From contig CADEER010000031.1 of NCBI GenBank assembly GCA_902826395.1, positions 1 to 40,105 of the forward strand: a DNA stretch of 40,105 bases. Direction: 5' to 3'. Positions 1-8,628 of this stretch are shown here, piece by piece. The DNA is from an uncultured bacterium (lineage in GTDB: Bacteria; Desulfobacterota; Binatia; HRBIN30; CADEER01). The translations under genes were made by a program, and so were the position numbers. Under the pieces are notes generated by a model. It was not told where the DNA came from and searched no databases. It worked only from the letters and a program-made list of their open reading frames with translations. Within the stretch, counting starts at the first letter, position 1; each line of letters starts with the position of its first letter.

Positions 1-100
1 GTACCCGTACACGATCAATGCCCGAATTCTGCAGGAAACTCCGTGTACGAGTACGGGTACGCGTACGTGTACGGTCACCGATCTTTCGTTTTCCGACAGT
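1..100. repeat. GTAC-array palindromic repeat, copy 1 (truncated by window edge)
   Basis: This is the right-hand part of a palindromic element that recurs at 163-296. It holds the end of a left arm (1-13), a 28-nt loop (14-41) containing GAATTC and CTGCAG, and a right arm (42-74) built of GTACGN hexamers, and it ends in CGACAGT at 94-100. Positions 1-100 match 198-296 almost base for base, with a few substitutions and one single-base indel. The left arm continues outside the window. Confidence 0.85.
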
Positions 101-101
101 C

Positions 102-161
102 CCGAAAGCCGGGGTCCAGGCCGTGTGCCCCTAGAGCCGCAAACTGGATCCCGGCTTTAGG
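102..161. repeat. REP-like hairpin between the two GTAC repeats
   Basis: The arms at 102-119 and 144-161 are inverted repeats matching at 16 of 18 positions, around a 24-nt loop. The arm core (CCGGCTTT with GGATCC) resembles the REP-type palindromes common in proteobacterial intergenic DNA. It lies exactly between two copies of a different palindromic element, giving a mosaic like a bacterial interspersed mosaic element. The resemblance to REP is from memory; the inverted repeat itself is directly visible. Confidence 0.7.
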
Positions 162-162
162 A

Positions 163-296
163 ACTGTCGATTTTCTCCCGTACACGTACTCGTACGCGTA
201 CCCGTACACGATCCATGCCCGAATTCTGCAGGAAACTCCGTGTACGAGTACGGGTACGAGTACGTGTACGGGCACGAATCTTCGTTTTCCGACAGT
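163..296. repeat. GTAC-array palindromic repeat, copy 2 (complete)
   Basis: This complete unit is bounded by inverted 7-mers, ACTGTCG at 163-169 and CGACAGT at 290-296. The main arms at 179-210 and 239-270 are made of degenerate GTACGN hexamers and are complementary at 30 of 32 positions around a 28-nt loop (211-238). The loop is nearly identical to that of copy 1. The two arm mismatches and the changed hexamer letters suggest that arms drift but stay paired. It reads without a stop into the downstream hydantoinase gene, which I take to be chance. Confidence 0.85.
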
Positions 297-300
297 CTCT

Positions 301-329
301 TTCGCCGGGGTGACGGGGAAGGTGTCACC
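301..329. repeat. Small hairpin with REP-like half site upstream of hyuA
   Basis: TTCGCCGGGG at 301-310 resembles one arm of a REP-type palindrome. It is followed by an inverted repeat GGTGAC (309-314) and GTCACC (324-329) with a 9-nt loop. It may be a decayed continuation of the upstream repeat mosaic. Apart from this I see no gene or clear promoter between 297 and 392. Confidence 0.35.
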
Positions 330-392
330 AATGAGGGGGGAGTTTTTGCCGGCGCGCGTTGGGGCGTTCGTGCGACTGGTGGGCGCGATTTC

Positions 393-2474
393 ATGAAGGC
401 CATGTACAAGATCGGCATCGACGTCGGGGGCACGTTCACGGATCTGGTGCTGGTGCGACCGGATGGATCGATCGTTCTCGAGAAGAGTCCGACGACCCCT
501 GATGATCAGTCGATCGGGGTCGTCAACGGCATCGGCCGGTTGGCGGCACGCGAAGCGATCGATACCGGCGAGCTGTTGCGGCGCACCGGCAGCATCGTCC
601 ACGGCACGACGACGGCCGACAACACGATGATCGAGATGAGCGGCGCCGTAACCGGGCTGATCACCACCCGCGGTCACCGCGACGAGATCGAGCTGCGGCG
701 CGGTTTCAAGGAGAGCATCTGGGATCCAGCCCTGCCGCCGCCGCCGCCGATCGCGTTGCGCCGCCGCCGGATCGGCGTCACGGAGCGCCTGGACTTTCGC
801 GGACAGGTAGTCCTGCCGCTCGACGAAGACGAGGTGCGCGCGGCGCTGCGGCGCCTCGCGGCGCAGGGTGTCGAGTCGATCGCGGTCGTGTTCATGTTCT
901 CCTTCGTCAATCCGGCGCACGAGCGGCGTGTGCGCGAGATTGCCGCCGAAGAGTGCCCCGCGATCGCGATCTCCCTGTCGCACGAAGTGATGCCGTCGGC
1001 GCCGGAGTTCGAGCGCACCAGCACGACACTGGTCAACGCCTTCGTCGGTCCGCGTATCGACCGCTATCTGTCGCGCCTCGTCGACCGCCTGCGCGATGCG
1101 GGCTTCAAGCGCGACCTGCTGGTGATGCAGTCAAACGGCGGCATCATGACGCCCGAATACATCCGCAGGCGGCCGGTGACGGTGTTGTGCTCGGGGCCGA
1201 CGGGCGGCGTCATCGCCGCCTGTGCAGTGGCCGAGCGAGCCAAGCGACACGACTTCGTATGCGCCGACATGGGCGGCACGAGTTACGACATCTGTCTGAT
1301 CCGCGGTGGCCGCCCCGAAATCAAGTCGGGATGGAACTGGCACCATCGCTACGTCGTCGGCTTGCCGATGGTCGACATCCACTCGATCGGCGCAGGCGGG
1401 GGCTCGATTGCCTCGGTGGTAGCCGGCGCCCTCCAGGTCGGCCCGCGCAGTGCCGGCGCCGAACCCGGACCGATCTGCTATCGGCGGGGCGGCGTCGAGG
1501 CGACCGTCACCGACGCCAATGCCGTGCTCGGCTACCTCAATCCGGACGACTTCTGCTCCGGAACCATGAAGCTCGACGTCGCTGCGGCGCGCGACGCCAT
1601 TCGCGAACAGATCGCCGGCCCGCTGAAGCTCAGCCTGGCGGAGGCGGCGCACGGCATCTATCGCCTGGTCAACGCCAATATGGCGAACGCGATCCGCCGT
1701 GTCGCGGCGCAGCGCGGCGTCGATCCGCGCCGGCTGACGCTGGTGGCATACGGTGGCAATGGTCCCGTGCATGCCACGGCGCAGGCGGCGGAGCTCGGCA
1801 TCACCGAGGTTCTGGTGCCCAAGACGGCACCGACGTTCTCGGCGCTCGGATTGGAGCTCTCGGATCACATCGTCGACGAAGTGCGCGCCTACATCGGCAA
1901 GGCGACCGACATCGACGTCGATCGCGCCAGTCGGCTGTTCGACGAGATGAAGAAGGCGGCCGCGTCGATGCTCGGCAAGCGCAAGCGCGAGCTGCGCGAG
2001 ATCCGCTACGAGCGCTACATGAACCTCTGTTACCCCGGTCAGACGTTCGACATGTCGGTGGCGGTTGCCGGAGATGGACGACTCGGCGTGGCCGAGGTTG
2101 CGGCGACGATCGAGCGTTTCCACGCGCGACACGAGGAACTGCACACCTACGCATCGCGCGACGAAGTTCCGATTTTGCGCAGCCTGCGCCTGACCAGCGT
2201 CGGTGTCACCGAAAAGCCGTCCCTGCCAACCATCGGACGCTCGTCATCGCCGGCGCCGCGCAAGGGAAAGCGCCGCGCCTACTTCGACGACAAGTGGACC
2301 GAAGTGCCTGTGTACGACGGCGCGCGCATGAAGGTGGGGCAGAAGGTGCGCGGGCCGGCGATCATCGAGGAGCCGTTCACGACGATCGTTCTGCACCGCG
2401 GCCAGGAGACCTCGCTCGACCGCTGGGGCAACTACCGGGTGCAGGTCGGCACGGCGCGGCGCCGCCGAAAGTGA
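393..2474 (+). CDS. Hydantoinase/oxoprolinase family protein, subunit A (HyuA-like)
   Basis: The 693-residue product belongs to the ATP-dependent hydantoinase/5-oxoprolinase/acetone carboxylase A-subunit family, which hydrolyses or carboxylates cyclic amides or ketones with ATP. Near the N terminus is the actin-like phosphate-binding motif IDVGGTFTDLV, then HGTTTADN, a central CSGPTGGV and ADMGGTSYD block, the glycine-rich SIGAGGGSIA loop, and RVAAQRGVDPR with VAYGGNGP. The length fits the family (about 680-700). ATG 393 was chosen because the motif begins 11 residues later; ATG 402 is also possible, while the longer frame back to 240 would translate the palindromic repeat. The usual HyuB partner does not follow; the next gene, overlapping by 4 nt, is a phosphodiesterase-like protein. 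HyuB may lie elsewhere. The substrate cannot be deduced. Confidence 0.9.
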   Translation: MKAMYKIGIDVGGTFTDLVLVRPDGSIVLEKSPTTPDDQSIGVVNGIGRLAAREAIDTGELLRRTGSIVHGTTTADNTMIEMSGAVTGLITTRGHRDEIELRRGFKESIWDPALPPPPPIALRRRRIGVTERLDFRGQVVLPLDEDEVRAALRRLAAQGVESIAVVFMFSFVNPAHERRVREIAAEECPAIAISLSHEVMPSAPEFERTSTTLVNAFVGPRIDRYLSRLVDRLRDAGFKRDLLVMQSNGGIMTPEYIRRRPVTVLCSGPTGGVIAACAVAERAKRHDFVCADMGGTSYDICLIRGGRPEIKSGWNWHHRYVVGLPMVDIHSIGAGGGSIASVVAGALQVGPRSAGAEPGPICYRRGGVEATVTDANAVLGYLNPDDFCSGTMKLDVAAARDAIREQIAGPLKLSLAEAAHGIYRLVNANMANAIRRVAAQRGVDPRRLTLVAYGGNGPVHATAQAAELGITEVLVPKTAPTFSALGLELSDHIVDEVRAYIGKATDIDVDRASRLFDEMKKAAASMLGKRKRELREIRYERYMNLCYPGQTFDMSVAVAGDGRLGVAEVAATIERFHARHEELHTYASRDEVPILRSLRLTSVGVTEKPSLPTIGRSSSPAPRKGKRRAYFDDKWTEVPVYDGARMKVGQKVRGPAIIEEPFTTIVLHRGQETSLDRWGNYRVQVGTARRRRK

Positions 2475-5293
2475 TTCATCGCGGCCGAGCTCGCGGCGCG
2501 ATCGCGACCGCGGCGGTGCTTTTGGCCTGCTCACTCGGGGCGTACGCCGAGCCTCTACCAAACCCGCTCGAAAGTCGCGTCGAGCTGCTGGCCAGCGACA
2601 TCTACGATGCCGCGCAATGGGCCAAGCGTTTGCCGTACGAGATCGCGATGCCGGTCGTGGCGCGCTCGCGCATCCGCGCGTTCGTGAGTGGGCTCGATCT
2701 CGATCCGCGGGTGCGGGAGCGAATCCTGCTCCGCATCGACGCGCGCGACTTCGTCGACGAGGTGGTGCCCTTTGCTCTGGCCTTGCGCGACGTCTACCTG
2801 CCGCCGGCGGAATGGGCGCCTGAGCCGTTCGACGATTGGCTGCGCCGTTCGTTCGCCGCCGACGAGAACATCCCAGGCTTCGAGCATTCGATGTTCGTGT
2901 GGCAACCGCCAACTTCCGCCGGGTCTGCTGCCCCGGCCTTCGACAGCGACCTCATCCGCCATCTGCTGTCGCTGTACGATGCCCTGTACCTGCAGGAGGC
3001 TGTTACGTCGGAGGAAGTTCGCGAGTCGCTGATCTGTGCGCGCCGCAACAGCGACCGCGCGCGGGCGCCGGCAGCGGAACGGGTGCAGCCGATCGTCCGA
3101 GCGTTGCTCGCCGACGTGCGGCGGCGAGTGCCCGCGAAAGGTGAGATCGCCGCCACCCTCGACGGGGTGCTCGGCGACGAGGAGCGCTTGCGCGCGGTCA
3201 GCATCTCGATCGTCCATTTTCTCGATGCAATGGTCTGCCGGCACTATCGCGTGTTCGCGACGCGCGTCTGGCGCGAGGAGCAGCTCGCGCGCTGGATGAC
3301 CGCCGAGCTCGACGTACCCGGCGGCGGGCGGCTGTGGAGCTATCTCGAAGAAGCGCAGACACGGCGTCGCGCCGTTCTGATCGCCGTCGACGGCTTGCAG
3401 GGCCATCTCGTCGAAGCGCTCGCGTCGGGGCAATCGAACGATCACTTCCTCGCCCAAGTCTGGCGGGAGCAGGAGCCCGGTGCCGCCGCGCCGCGCAGGC
3501 AGCGCTCGCAGCCGGCGCCGCCGCAGCGCACCGAGTTCCTGCGGCGGGCGGCGACGGCCGGCTACTCCGATCGACGGTATCTGTCGTTCTTCGCCGGGCT
3601 GTATCGCGACGCGGGCGGCATCGCCGAAGTAGGGATCTCGACGACGCCGACGATCAGCGTTCGCAATCTGCCGCTCGTGCAGACGGGTGCACCGGTGGCG
3701 GGCGCGGGAGCGACGGCGATTCCCAACTTCCACTTCGTCGATCGAGACGTGCAGCCCGGAGGCCGTGCCTACTACTTCTACGGCAACGACGCGCTGCAGC
3801 TCGACTCGCTGGCGCGCCGCGCCGGCATGCGAACGTTGTTCGACCGCTTGCCCACCGCGTCGTCGTTCTCCTGTGCGGCGCAGTACGACGACGGTGCTCA
3901 CTACCGACTCGACTCGCTGCTCAATCTCGCGCTCGGCGAGAAGATGCGCGACTTCGGAGAGCTGCGTTGTTTCGCCGAGCTGCGCCGGCGGGCTGCCGTC
4001 GAGCCGCGTCTGCGCGAGCTGCGGCAGCGATTGCTCGACAAGCGCGCGGTGCTCGGTGTGGACTTTGGCTGGCTGCGCGCGCTGAGTCGACTCGGGCAGC
4101 GCGACGAGCGCGCACTGGCCGCGAAGCTGGTGCGTGAAATTGCAGCGCTCGAGCAGGACGCGATGCCGGAGCTGCTGGTCTACTACAATCCCTGGCCCGA
4201 CCATTTCGCCCACTTCACTGGACCGTTTGCCGACGAGATCGTGGCGCCGAGTGGTGAGCTGAACCGCCTCGATTACTGGCTGGGCATGCTGGAACGCATC
4301 TATCGAGATGCCGGCGTGATCGACGGGACCCTGTTCGCGATGGCGGGTGATCACGGGCTGTCGCCGGTGTTTCACATGCTCAACCCGGAGATCGAAGTGT
4401 TCGAACGCCTGCGCGAGCTGGGCGTCTACTTCTTGCTGACGAAGATCTCCTCCGACGAGGGAGAAGGGCCGAAGCTGACCGATCCGCTTCGCCCACCGTC
4501 GATGCGCGGTCTCGATGCCGTCGTCGCTTCCACTGCCGGCGGCAACTACATGATCGATCTGTTTGCCGACCAGGGCAGCGGCTGGACACGTCAGCCGCTG
4601 CTAGCGGAGCTGCGCGCCTTGCCGCTGGTCGGCGGCGGCGAACCGATCGATTTGGTCGACGCGCTGTATCGCGGCCTATCGGAATCGCTCGACTATCTGG
4701 TCGTGCGCGTCGAGCCCTGCGACGTCGGCGGCGGCGTGGTGGCGGCGATCGGGCCGCGCAAAGGTCGGCAAGCACAGGCGACGATCGAGCGGCGGGGCGA
4801 TCTGATCTACGTCGACGATCCCGACGACCTGCTCGAATCGCGAGTGCCGACGCCATACGAGGAGCTCGATGCGACGCAGCGCGCCCGACACGCAGCGTTG
4901 GTGAAGCGCTGCATCGATGCGGCGCGGCGCGCCGATCGCTCGACATGGTGCAACGAGGACGAGTGGCGACTGTTGGCCAGCTTTTCGCCGCGTCCGGACG
5001 GGGCCGTGCAGCTCGCCCATCTCTACGACGTCGGTCGCGCCGGCACCATCAATCTCTTCCCGCGCGCCGGCATCGGCTACAACACCGTCGTGCCCGGCCG
5101 CCACGCCGGCGAGTCCTTTCACGAGAAAGACGCCTTCGTCGGTGTCTGGGGCGCGCCGGTCACGCGGCGGAGTCGGCCGCGCGTCGTGCCGCTCGGCGCC
5201 CCGGCGGGGACCGTATACGAGTTCCTCAGCGGCAAGGCAGTCGTCGCCGGCCGCGACGGGTGGGGGTTCGCGCCGATCGCCTTGCAGGAGTGA
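2471..5293 (+). CDS. Secreted type I phosphodiesterase/nucleotide pyrophosphatase-like protein
   Basis: This 940-residue protein begins with GTG, giving a 4-nt GTGA overlap with the stop of the hydantoinase gene. A signal peptide is visible: Arg-rich start, hydrophobic AIATAAVLLACSLG, likely cleavage after AYA near residue 26. Alkaline-phosphatase-superfamily signatures follow: a metal-ligand-like AVDG (Asp307), TTPTISVRN around Thr392/Thr394 where NPP enzymes carry the catalytic threonine, PDHFAHFTGP (Asp577, His581) resembling the PDxxGHxxGP motif, AGDHG (Asp627, His628), and a late GRHAGESFHEKD that could supply the last metal-binding histidine. I infer a periplasmic or extracellular phosphodiesterase or phosphatase of unknown substrate. 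It is about twice the usual catalytic domain length; residues 30-300 are an unrecognised region. Confidence 0.75.
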   Translation: MIHRGRARGAIATAAVLLACSLGAYAEPLPNPLESRVELLASDIYDAAQWAKRLPYEIAMPVVARSRIRAFVSGLDLDPRVRERILLRIDARDFVDEVVPFALALRDVYLPPAEWAPEPFDDWLRRSFAADENIPGFEHSMFVWQPPTSAGSAAPAFDSDLIRHLLSLYDALYLQEAVTSEEVRESLICARRNSDRARAPAAERVQPIVRALLADVRRRVPAKGEIAATLDGVLGDEERLRAVSISIVHFLDAMVCRHYRVFATRVWREEQLARWMTAELDVPGGGRLWSYLEEAQTRRRAVLIAVDGLQGHLVEALASGQSNDHFLAQVWREQEPGAAAPRRQRSQPAPPQRTEFLRRAATAGYSDRRYLSFFAGLYRDAGGIAEVGISTTPTISVRNLPLVQTGAPVAGAGATAIPNFHFVDRDVQPGGRAYYFYGNDALQLDSLARRAGMRTLFDRLPTASSFSCAAQYDDGAHYRLDSLLNLALGEKMRDFGELRCFAELRRRAAVEPRLRELRQRLLDKRAVLGVDFGWLRALSRLGQRDERALAAKLVREIAALEQDAMPELLVYYNPWPDHFAHFTGPFADEIVAPSGELNRLDYWLGMLERIYRDAGVIDGTLFAMAGDHGLSPVFHMLNPEIEVFERLRELGVYFLLTKISSDEGEGPKLTDPLRPPSMRGLDAVVASTAGGNYMIDLFADQGSGWTRQPLLAELRALPLVGGGEPIDLVDALYRGLSESLDYLVVRVEPCDVGGGVVAAIGPRKGRQAQATIERRGDLIYVDDPDDLLESRVPTPYEELDATQRARHAALVKRCIDAARRADRSTWCNEDEWRLLASFSPRPDGAVQLAHLYDVGRAGTINLFPRAGIGYNTVVPGRHAGESFHEKDAFVGVWGAPVTRRSRPRVVPLGAPAGTVYEFLSGKAVVAGRDGWGFAPIALQE

Positions 5294-5327
5294 ACGAATT
5301 GGGTGCGGCGATCGGGGCGTCGCGCGG

Positions 5328-6452
5328 TCAGGCGGCTTGCTTCTTCTTGAGGACCTTGCCGATCTTCTTGCGGGCGCTGTTGATGTCGCGCAGCTCCGCG
5401 ATGCCGCGCTCGGCGACATCGGTGCCGACGACCGCATCATCCTCGGCAGCGAGCTCGTCCATGTCGACCCACATCGAGTAGACGCCCTTGGTGCGCTCGG
5501 TGATGATACCCGTCTTCAGCAGCGTCTTGATCAGGACGCGGAAGACGTTGGTGCTCTCCGTCATCAAGCGCCGGCGGGAGTCGTCGGTGAACGACTCCAG
5601 TACGGCGTCGCGGACCCAGGTCCATTCGAGGCCGAGCTTGCGATAGACGTGCTGCTTCTGCTCGGCGTTGACGAGATTGAACAGCAACATCTGGAAACAC
5701 TGCGCCGCCCAGTCCTCGACCTGACGGTGCTCGTCCTCGCCGAGGTTGCAGATCGTGCGGTCGGCCCAGATCTTGCCGAAGCGATGATGAAAGGCTTCGT
5801 CGGTCATGACCAGAAGAACCAGGCGGCGGAGAACCGGATCATTGGTTTTCGAGTGGACGGTGGCGAAAGCGCCCATCGCCAGACCTTCGATCAGCATCTG
5901 CATGCCGACCAACTTCTTGTAGACCTCGGAAGCCAACACGAGCTCGTTCATCAGGCTGGCTAGTGTCGGACCACACGGGAGGGGCTCACCCCAGCGCCGG
6001 TGGATGTATTGCGCGAAGGCGTTCACGTGGCGCGCCTCTTCGCGCGCCTGGTTGGCGGCGTACTCCTGCGCACCGGGGTCGCGCAGGATCTGACAGAGAC
6101 TGGTCGACAGCGAGAGCGCGCCCTGCTCACCGTGCAGGATGCTCGATAGGAAGAAGCGCGAGCTCTCGTTGGCGAGCATCAACTTCTGGCCGTCGTCGAG
6201 CACATCGGCGACCGCGGAGCCGAGCTCGGTGCACATCTCCAATGGCATGAGATTGTGCTTTGTCAGATCGAACGCCGGCGTGAAGTCGATGTACGCGGCG
6301 TCGTTGGGATCCCAGAAGTGATCGACCGTCGCGGCGATGATCTCGTCGAACGCATCGGTGCGACTGGCATAGCGACTCACCTCGATCATCGACCCGAAGT
6401 CGTCGCGATCGACGGCGTTGTAGATCGGGTGATTGGTCAGCTGCTCTGCCAT
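5328..6452 (-). CDS. Ferritin-like diiron-carboxylate protein (R2/AurF-like oxygenase candidate)
   Basis: The 374-residue, mostly helical protein carries the complete ligand set of a ferritin-like diiron site: Glu109 (HGEQG), Glu139 and His142 (EEARH), Glu189 (LIEG), and Glu219 with His222 (DEAFHH). This E, ExxH, E, ExxH arrangement is that of R2-like and AurF-like oxidases, which activate O2 at two irons. The substrate is not indicated. A perfect AGGAGG lies just upstream of ATG 6452, so the longer frame to 6494 is rejected. The C terminus is Lys-rich. It is transcribed divergently from an NCS2-type permease and converges with the phosphodiesterase gene (34-nt gap). A non-enzymatic iron-binding role is possible. 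Confidence 0.75.
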   Translation of the reverse strand: MAEQLTNHPIYNAVDRDDFGSMIEVSRYASRTDAFDEIIAATVDHFWDPNDAAYIDFTPAFDLTKHNLMPLEMCTELGSAVADVLDDGQKLMLANESSRFFLSSILHGEQGALSLSTSLCQILRDPGAQEYAANQAREEARHVNAFAQYIHRRWGEPLPCGPTLASLMNELVLASEVYKKLVGMQMLIEGLAMGAFATVHSKTNDPVLRRLVLLVMTDEAFHHRFGKIWADRTICNLGEDEHRQVEDWAAQCFQMLLFNLVNAEQKQHVYRKLGLEWTWVRDAVLESFTDDSRRRLMTESTNVFRVLIKTLLKTGIITERTKGVYSMWVDMDELAAEDDAVVGTDVAERGIAELRDINSARKKIGKVLKKKQAA

Positions 6453-6662
6453 GTTTCCTCCTGAAATTGAATTCAGTTGCAATCGTCCTGCCAATCACTT
6501 TTGGGGTTAATTTGGTCGAGTGGGGCTTCCTTGGCGTCTCCGAGCGTCATTTCAGTTAGCTCGCATAGCCGAAATTGCGGCCGGCGAGCAACGAAGCTGA
6601 ACACCGGTTCATGGCCAGCTCGCTTGGGTTTTGCGGACTTTTGACGTACAGGGCGCGGCACC
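6453..6662. promoter_or_regulatory. Divergent intergenic region, diiron protein / permease
   Basis: These 210 bp separate two divergent start codons and are richer in A+T than the flanking genes, so both promoters should lie here. On the minus strand an AGGAGG ribosome site immediately precedes ATG 6452. I cannot assign -35 and -10 boxes with confidence, and I see no clear operator palindrome. Confidence 0.4.
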
Positions 6663-8309
6663 ATGAACGCCCATGCACCGGAGTCCCGGCGCGCTCAACC
6701 GATCTACCAGCCGGGGGATCTGGACGGGTTTTTCGGGCTCGCGATCGACAATCTGATCCAGTTCCTGCTCATCCTCGGCCTGTGCAGGGAAGTGCTGGGC
6801 TTCTCGGTCGAGCTGCTGTTGAGCCGGGTCCTCCCGGGCGCCGCCCTGTCGATCATCGTCGGCAATCTCTACTACGCGTGGCAGGCGCAGCAGTTGTCGC
6901 GTCGCGAGGGGCGATCGGACGTTACGGCGCTTCCCTACGGCATCAATACGGTCTCCCTGTTTGCCTTCATCTTCCTGGTGATGCTGCCGATGAAGCTGGC
7001 GGCCGAGGCGCGCGGCGCCACGCCGGACGAAGCGGCATTGGCCGCCTGGCAGGTCGGCCTCGGCGCCTGCCTGATATCGGGCATCATCGAGCTTGCGGGC
7101 GCGCTCGTCGGCGACGCGGTGCGGCGGGCGACGCCGCGCGCTGCGTTGCTGTCGACGCTCGCAGGCATCGCGATCAGTTTCATCGCGATCGATTTTGCAG
7201 TCCGAACGCTGGCGGCGCCGTTGGTGGCGATGCTGCCGCTCGGCATCATCCTCACCACCTACTTCGCTGGAGTCGTGTTTCCGCTGCGCATCCCCGGCGG
7301 CGCCTGGGCGGTGTTGGCGGGAACGGCATTGGCCTGGCTGGGCTGGGCAGTCGGTTCGGACGCGACGCCGGTCGATTGGAGTCGTGTGGCCGAAGCGCGC
7401 GACGCGATCGGGGTTTATTTGCCGATACCAGTGCTGGGCGATCTGTATACCGGCCTGACCAGCCCTCTGATGCGCGATGCGCTGGTGCCGGTGATATTGC
7501 CGATGGGCTTGTTCAACGTCCTCGGGTCGCTACAGAACATCGAATCGGCCGAAGCGGCCGGGGACTCCTATCCGACGATGCCGTGTATGGCGGTGAACGG
7601 CATCGGCTCGCTCGTCGCCGCGGCCCTCGGCTCGTGCTTTCCGACGACGATCTACATCGGCCATCCAGGGTGGAAGGCCCTCGGCGCGCGCTCGGGATAC
7701 TCGATCCTGAACGCCGCGTTCTTCGCGGTGTTGTCTCTCGGTGGGCTGACGTATTTCGTCGGCTCGTTGGTCCCGATCGAAGCCGGCATGGCGATCGTCC
7801 TGTGGATCGGCATCATCATCACGGCGCAGGCCTTTCAGGTGACCGACGTCCGCCATGCCCCGGCGGTCGCGGTAGGGTTGTTCCCGGCGATCGCGGCCTG
7901 GGGATTGTTGATCCTGACGCAAACGTTGAACGCCGCCTCGATTGCGCAGAGCAACTTCGGGCTGGCGGGGGCGGTACTCGAGTCGCCGGCGGCGTTCACC
8001 GCCGCCGGGCTGCGCCTCGACGGTCTCGTCGCGATCTCGCAAGGATTCATGCTGACCTGCATGATCTGGGCGGCGATGAGCGCGCATCTGATCGATCGCG
8101 AGTTCGTTCGCGCTGCAGCGTGGGCGGGTATCGGCGCCGTGCTGGCTTTCTTCGGCTTCATACATGCCGGTGACGTCACGCCCGCGGGAGGGGTCTATGA
8201 GATCGGCTTCGGCAGCGGCATGCCGTGGGCGATCGGCTACGCGCTGTGCGGGCTTTTCTTCTTGGTGGCGGCGCGGTTTCCGACTCGCGATGGGCTGCAC
8301 GGGCTGTGA
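6663..8309 (+). CDS. NCS2/AzgA-like permease
   Basis: A 548-residue membrane protein with about twelve hydrophobic segments. The conserved block around QNIESAEAAGDSYPT followed by CFPTTIYIGHPGWKALGARS resembles the QN..S..AG and T.T..E...G...G.RSG regions of NCS2-family (xanthine/uracil/ascorbate, AzgA branch) transporters. The start ATG gives MNAHAPES ahead of a conserved amphipathic stretch. In this lineage the substrate may not be a nucleobase; only the fold can be called. It diverges from the diiron gene and is followed, 60 nt downstream, by a small DUF1145-like membrane protein. Confidence 0.75.
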   Translation: MNAHAPESRRAQPIYQPGDLDGFFGLAIDNLIQFLLILGLCREVLGFSVELLLSRVLPGAALSIIVGNLYYAWQAQQLSRREGRSDVTALPYGINTVSLFAFIFLVMLPMKLAAEARGATPDEAALAAWQVGLGACLISGIIELAGALVGDAVRRATPRAALLSTLAGIAISFIAIDFAVRTLAAPLVAMLPLGIILTTYFAGVVFPLRIPGGAWAVLAGTALAWLGWAVGSDATPVDWSRVAEARDAIGVYLPIPVLGDLYTGLTSPLMRDALVPVILPMGLFNVLGSLQNIESAEAAGDSYPTMPCMAVNGIGSLVAAALGSCFPTTIYIGHPGWKALGARSGYSILNAAFFAVLSLGGLTYFVGSLVPIEAGMAIVLWIGIIITAQAFQVTDVRHAPAVAVGLFPAIAAWGLLILTQTLNAASIAQSNFGLAGAVLESPAAFTAAGLRLDGLVAISQGFMLTCMIWAAMSAHLIDREFVRAAAWAGIGAVLAFFGFIHAGDVTPAGGVYEIGFGSGMPWAIGYALCGLFFLVAARFPTRDGLHGL

Positions 8310-8315
8310 GGATTC

Positions 8316-8347
8316 AAGGACATAAAGGACTGCAGGGACTGCAATGA
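8316..8347. repeat. Short degenerate tandem repeat (AAGGACTGC-type)
   Basis: Between the permease stop and the next ribosome site, a 9-nt motif of the form AAGGACTGC recurs three times with drift (8325-8333, 8334-8342, then AATGACA), preceded by a related AAGGAC at 8316. It is directly visible, and its function is unknown. Confidence 0.5.
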
Positions 8348-8369
8348 CATTTTACGAGGAGGAGTGTTT

Positions 8370-8627
8370 ATGGGTGCCGCGAAGGTTGTGGTGTTGATTG
8401 CATGGATCTGGGGGGTGTTGTCGCTGTTTGGGATTGGCGGCGAATGGGCCGAGTTGGGGTCCAGGGTGTTCTGGATCTTGCTCGTCGCGCACGCTGTCGA
8501 GTGCGTGATTTTCCTGCCCAAGCTGCGGCAGTTTCCCGGCTCGCTCGGCCATCATCTCGTGCAGACGATGTTGTACGGAATCTTTCACCTGCGCTCGGCG
8601 CAGGCTGCTGCCCGGGGGGCTGCTTAG
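8370..8627 (+). CDS. Small membrane protein, DUF1145-like
   Basis: This 85-residue protein has two to three hydrophobic segments and the pattern AHAVECVIFLPKL followed by GSLGHHLVQTMLYGIFHL, which I recognise as resembling the DUF1145 (E. coli YhhL) family of unknown function. ATG 8370 is preceded by a strong GAGGAGGAG at 8356-8364, favouring it over an in-frame GTG at 8364. It probably shares a transcript with the upstream permease. Its stop codon lies one base from the stop of the convergent oligopeptidase gene. Confidence 0.7.
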   Translation: MGAAKVVVLIAWIWGVLSLFGIGGEWAELGSRVFWILLVAHAVECVIFLPKLRQFPGSLGHHLVQTMLYGIFHLRSAQAAARGAA

Positions 8628-8628
8628 C

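Noticed and set aside
1..300. Possible CRISPR array or tandem satellite
   Set aside because: Only two ~100-bp copies exist, they are palindromic, and the intervening DNA is another palindrome rather than a unique spacer.
43..396. Tyr-rich open frame across the GTAC repeats
   Set aside because: The Tyr/Glu/Val periodicity is a by-product of translating GTACGN hexamers; there is no ribosome site and the frame covers the REP-like hairpin.
953..2470. 5' extension of the phosphodiesterase frame inside hyuA
   Set aside because: It is Arg/Pro-rich low-complexity translation of hyuA in another frame; a signal peptide begins right after the GTG at 2471.
2555..4375. 606-residue antisense frame
   Set aside because: It lies opposite a gene with clear enzyme motifs and has the composition typical of antisense frames in high-GC DNA.
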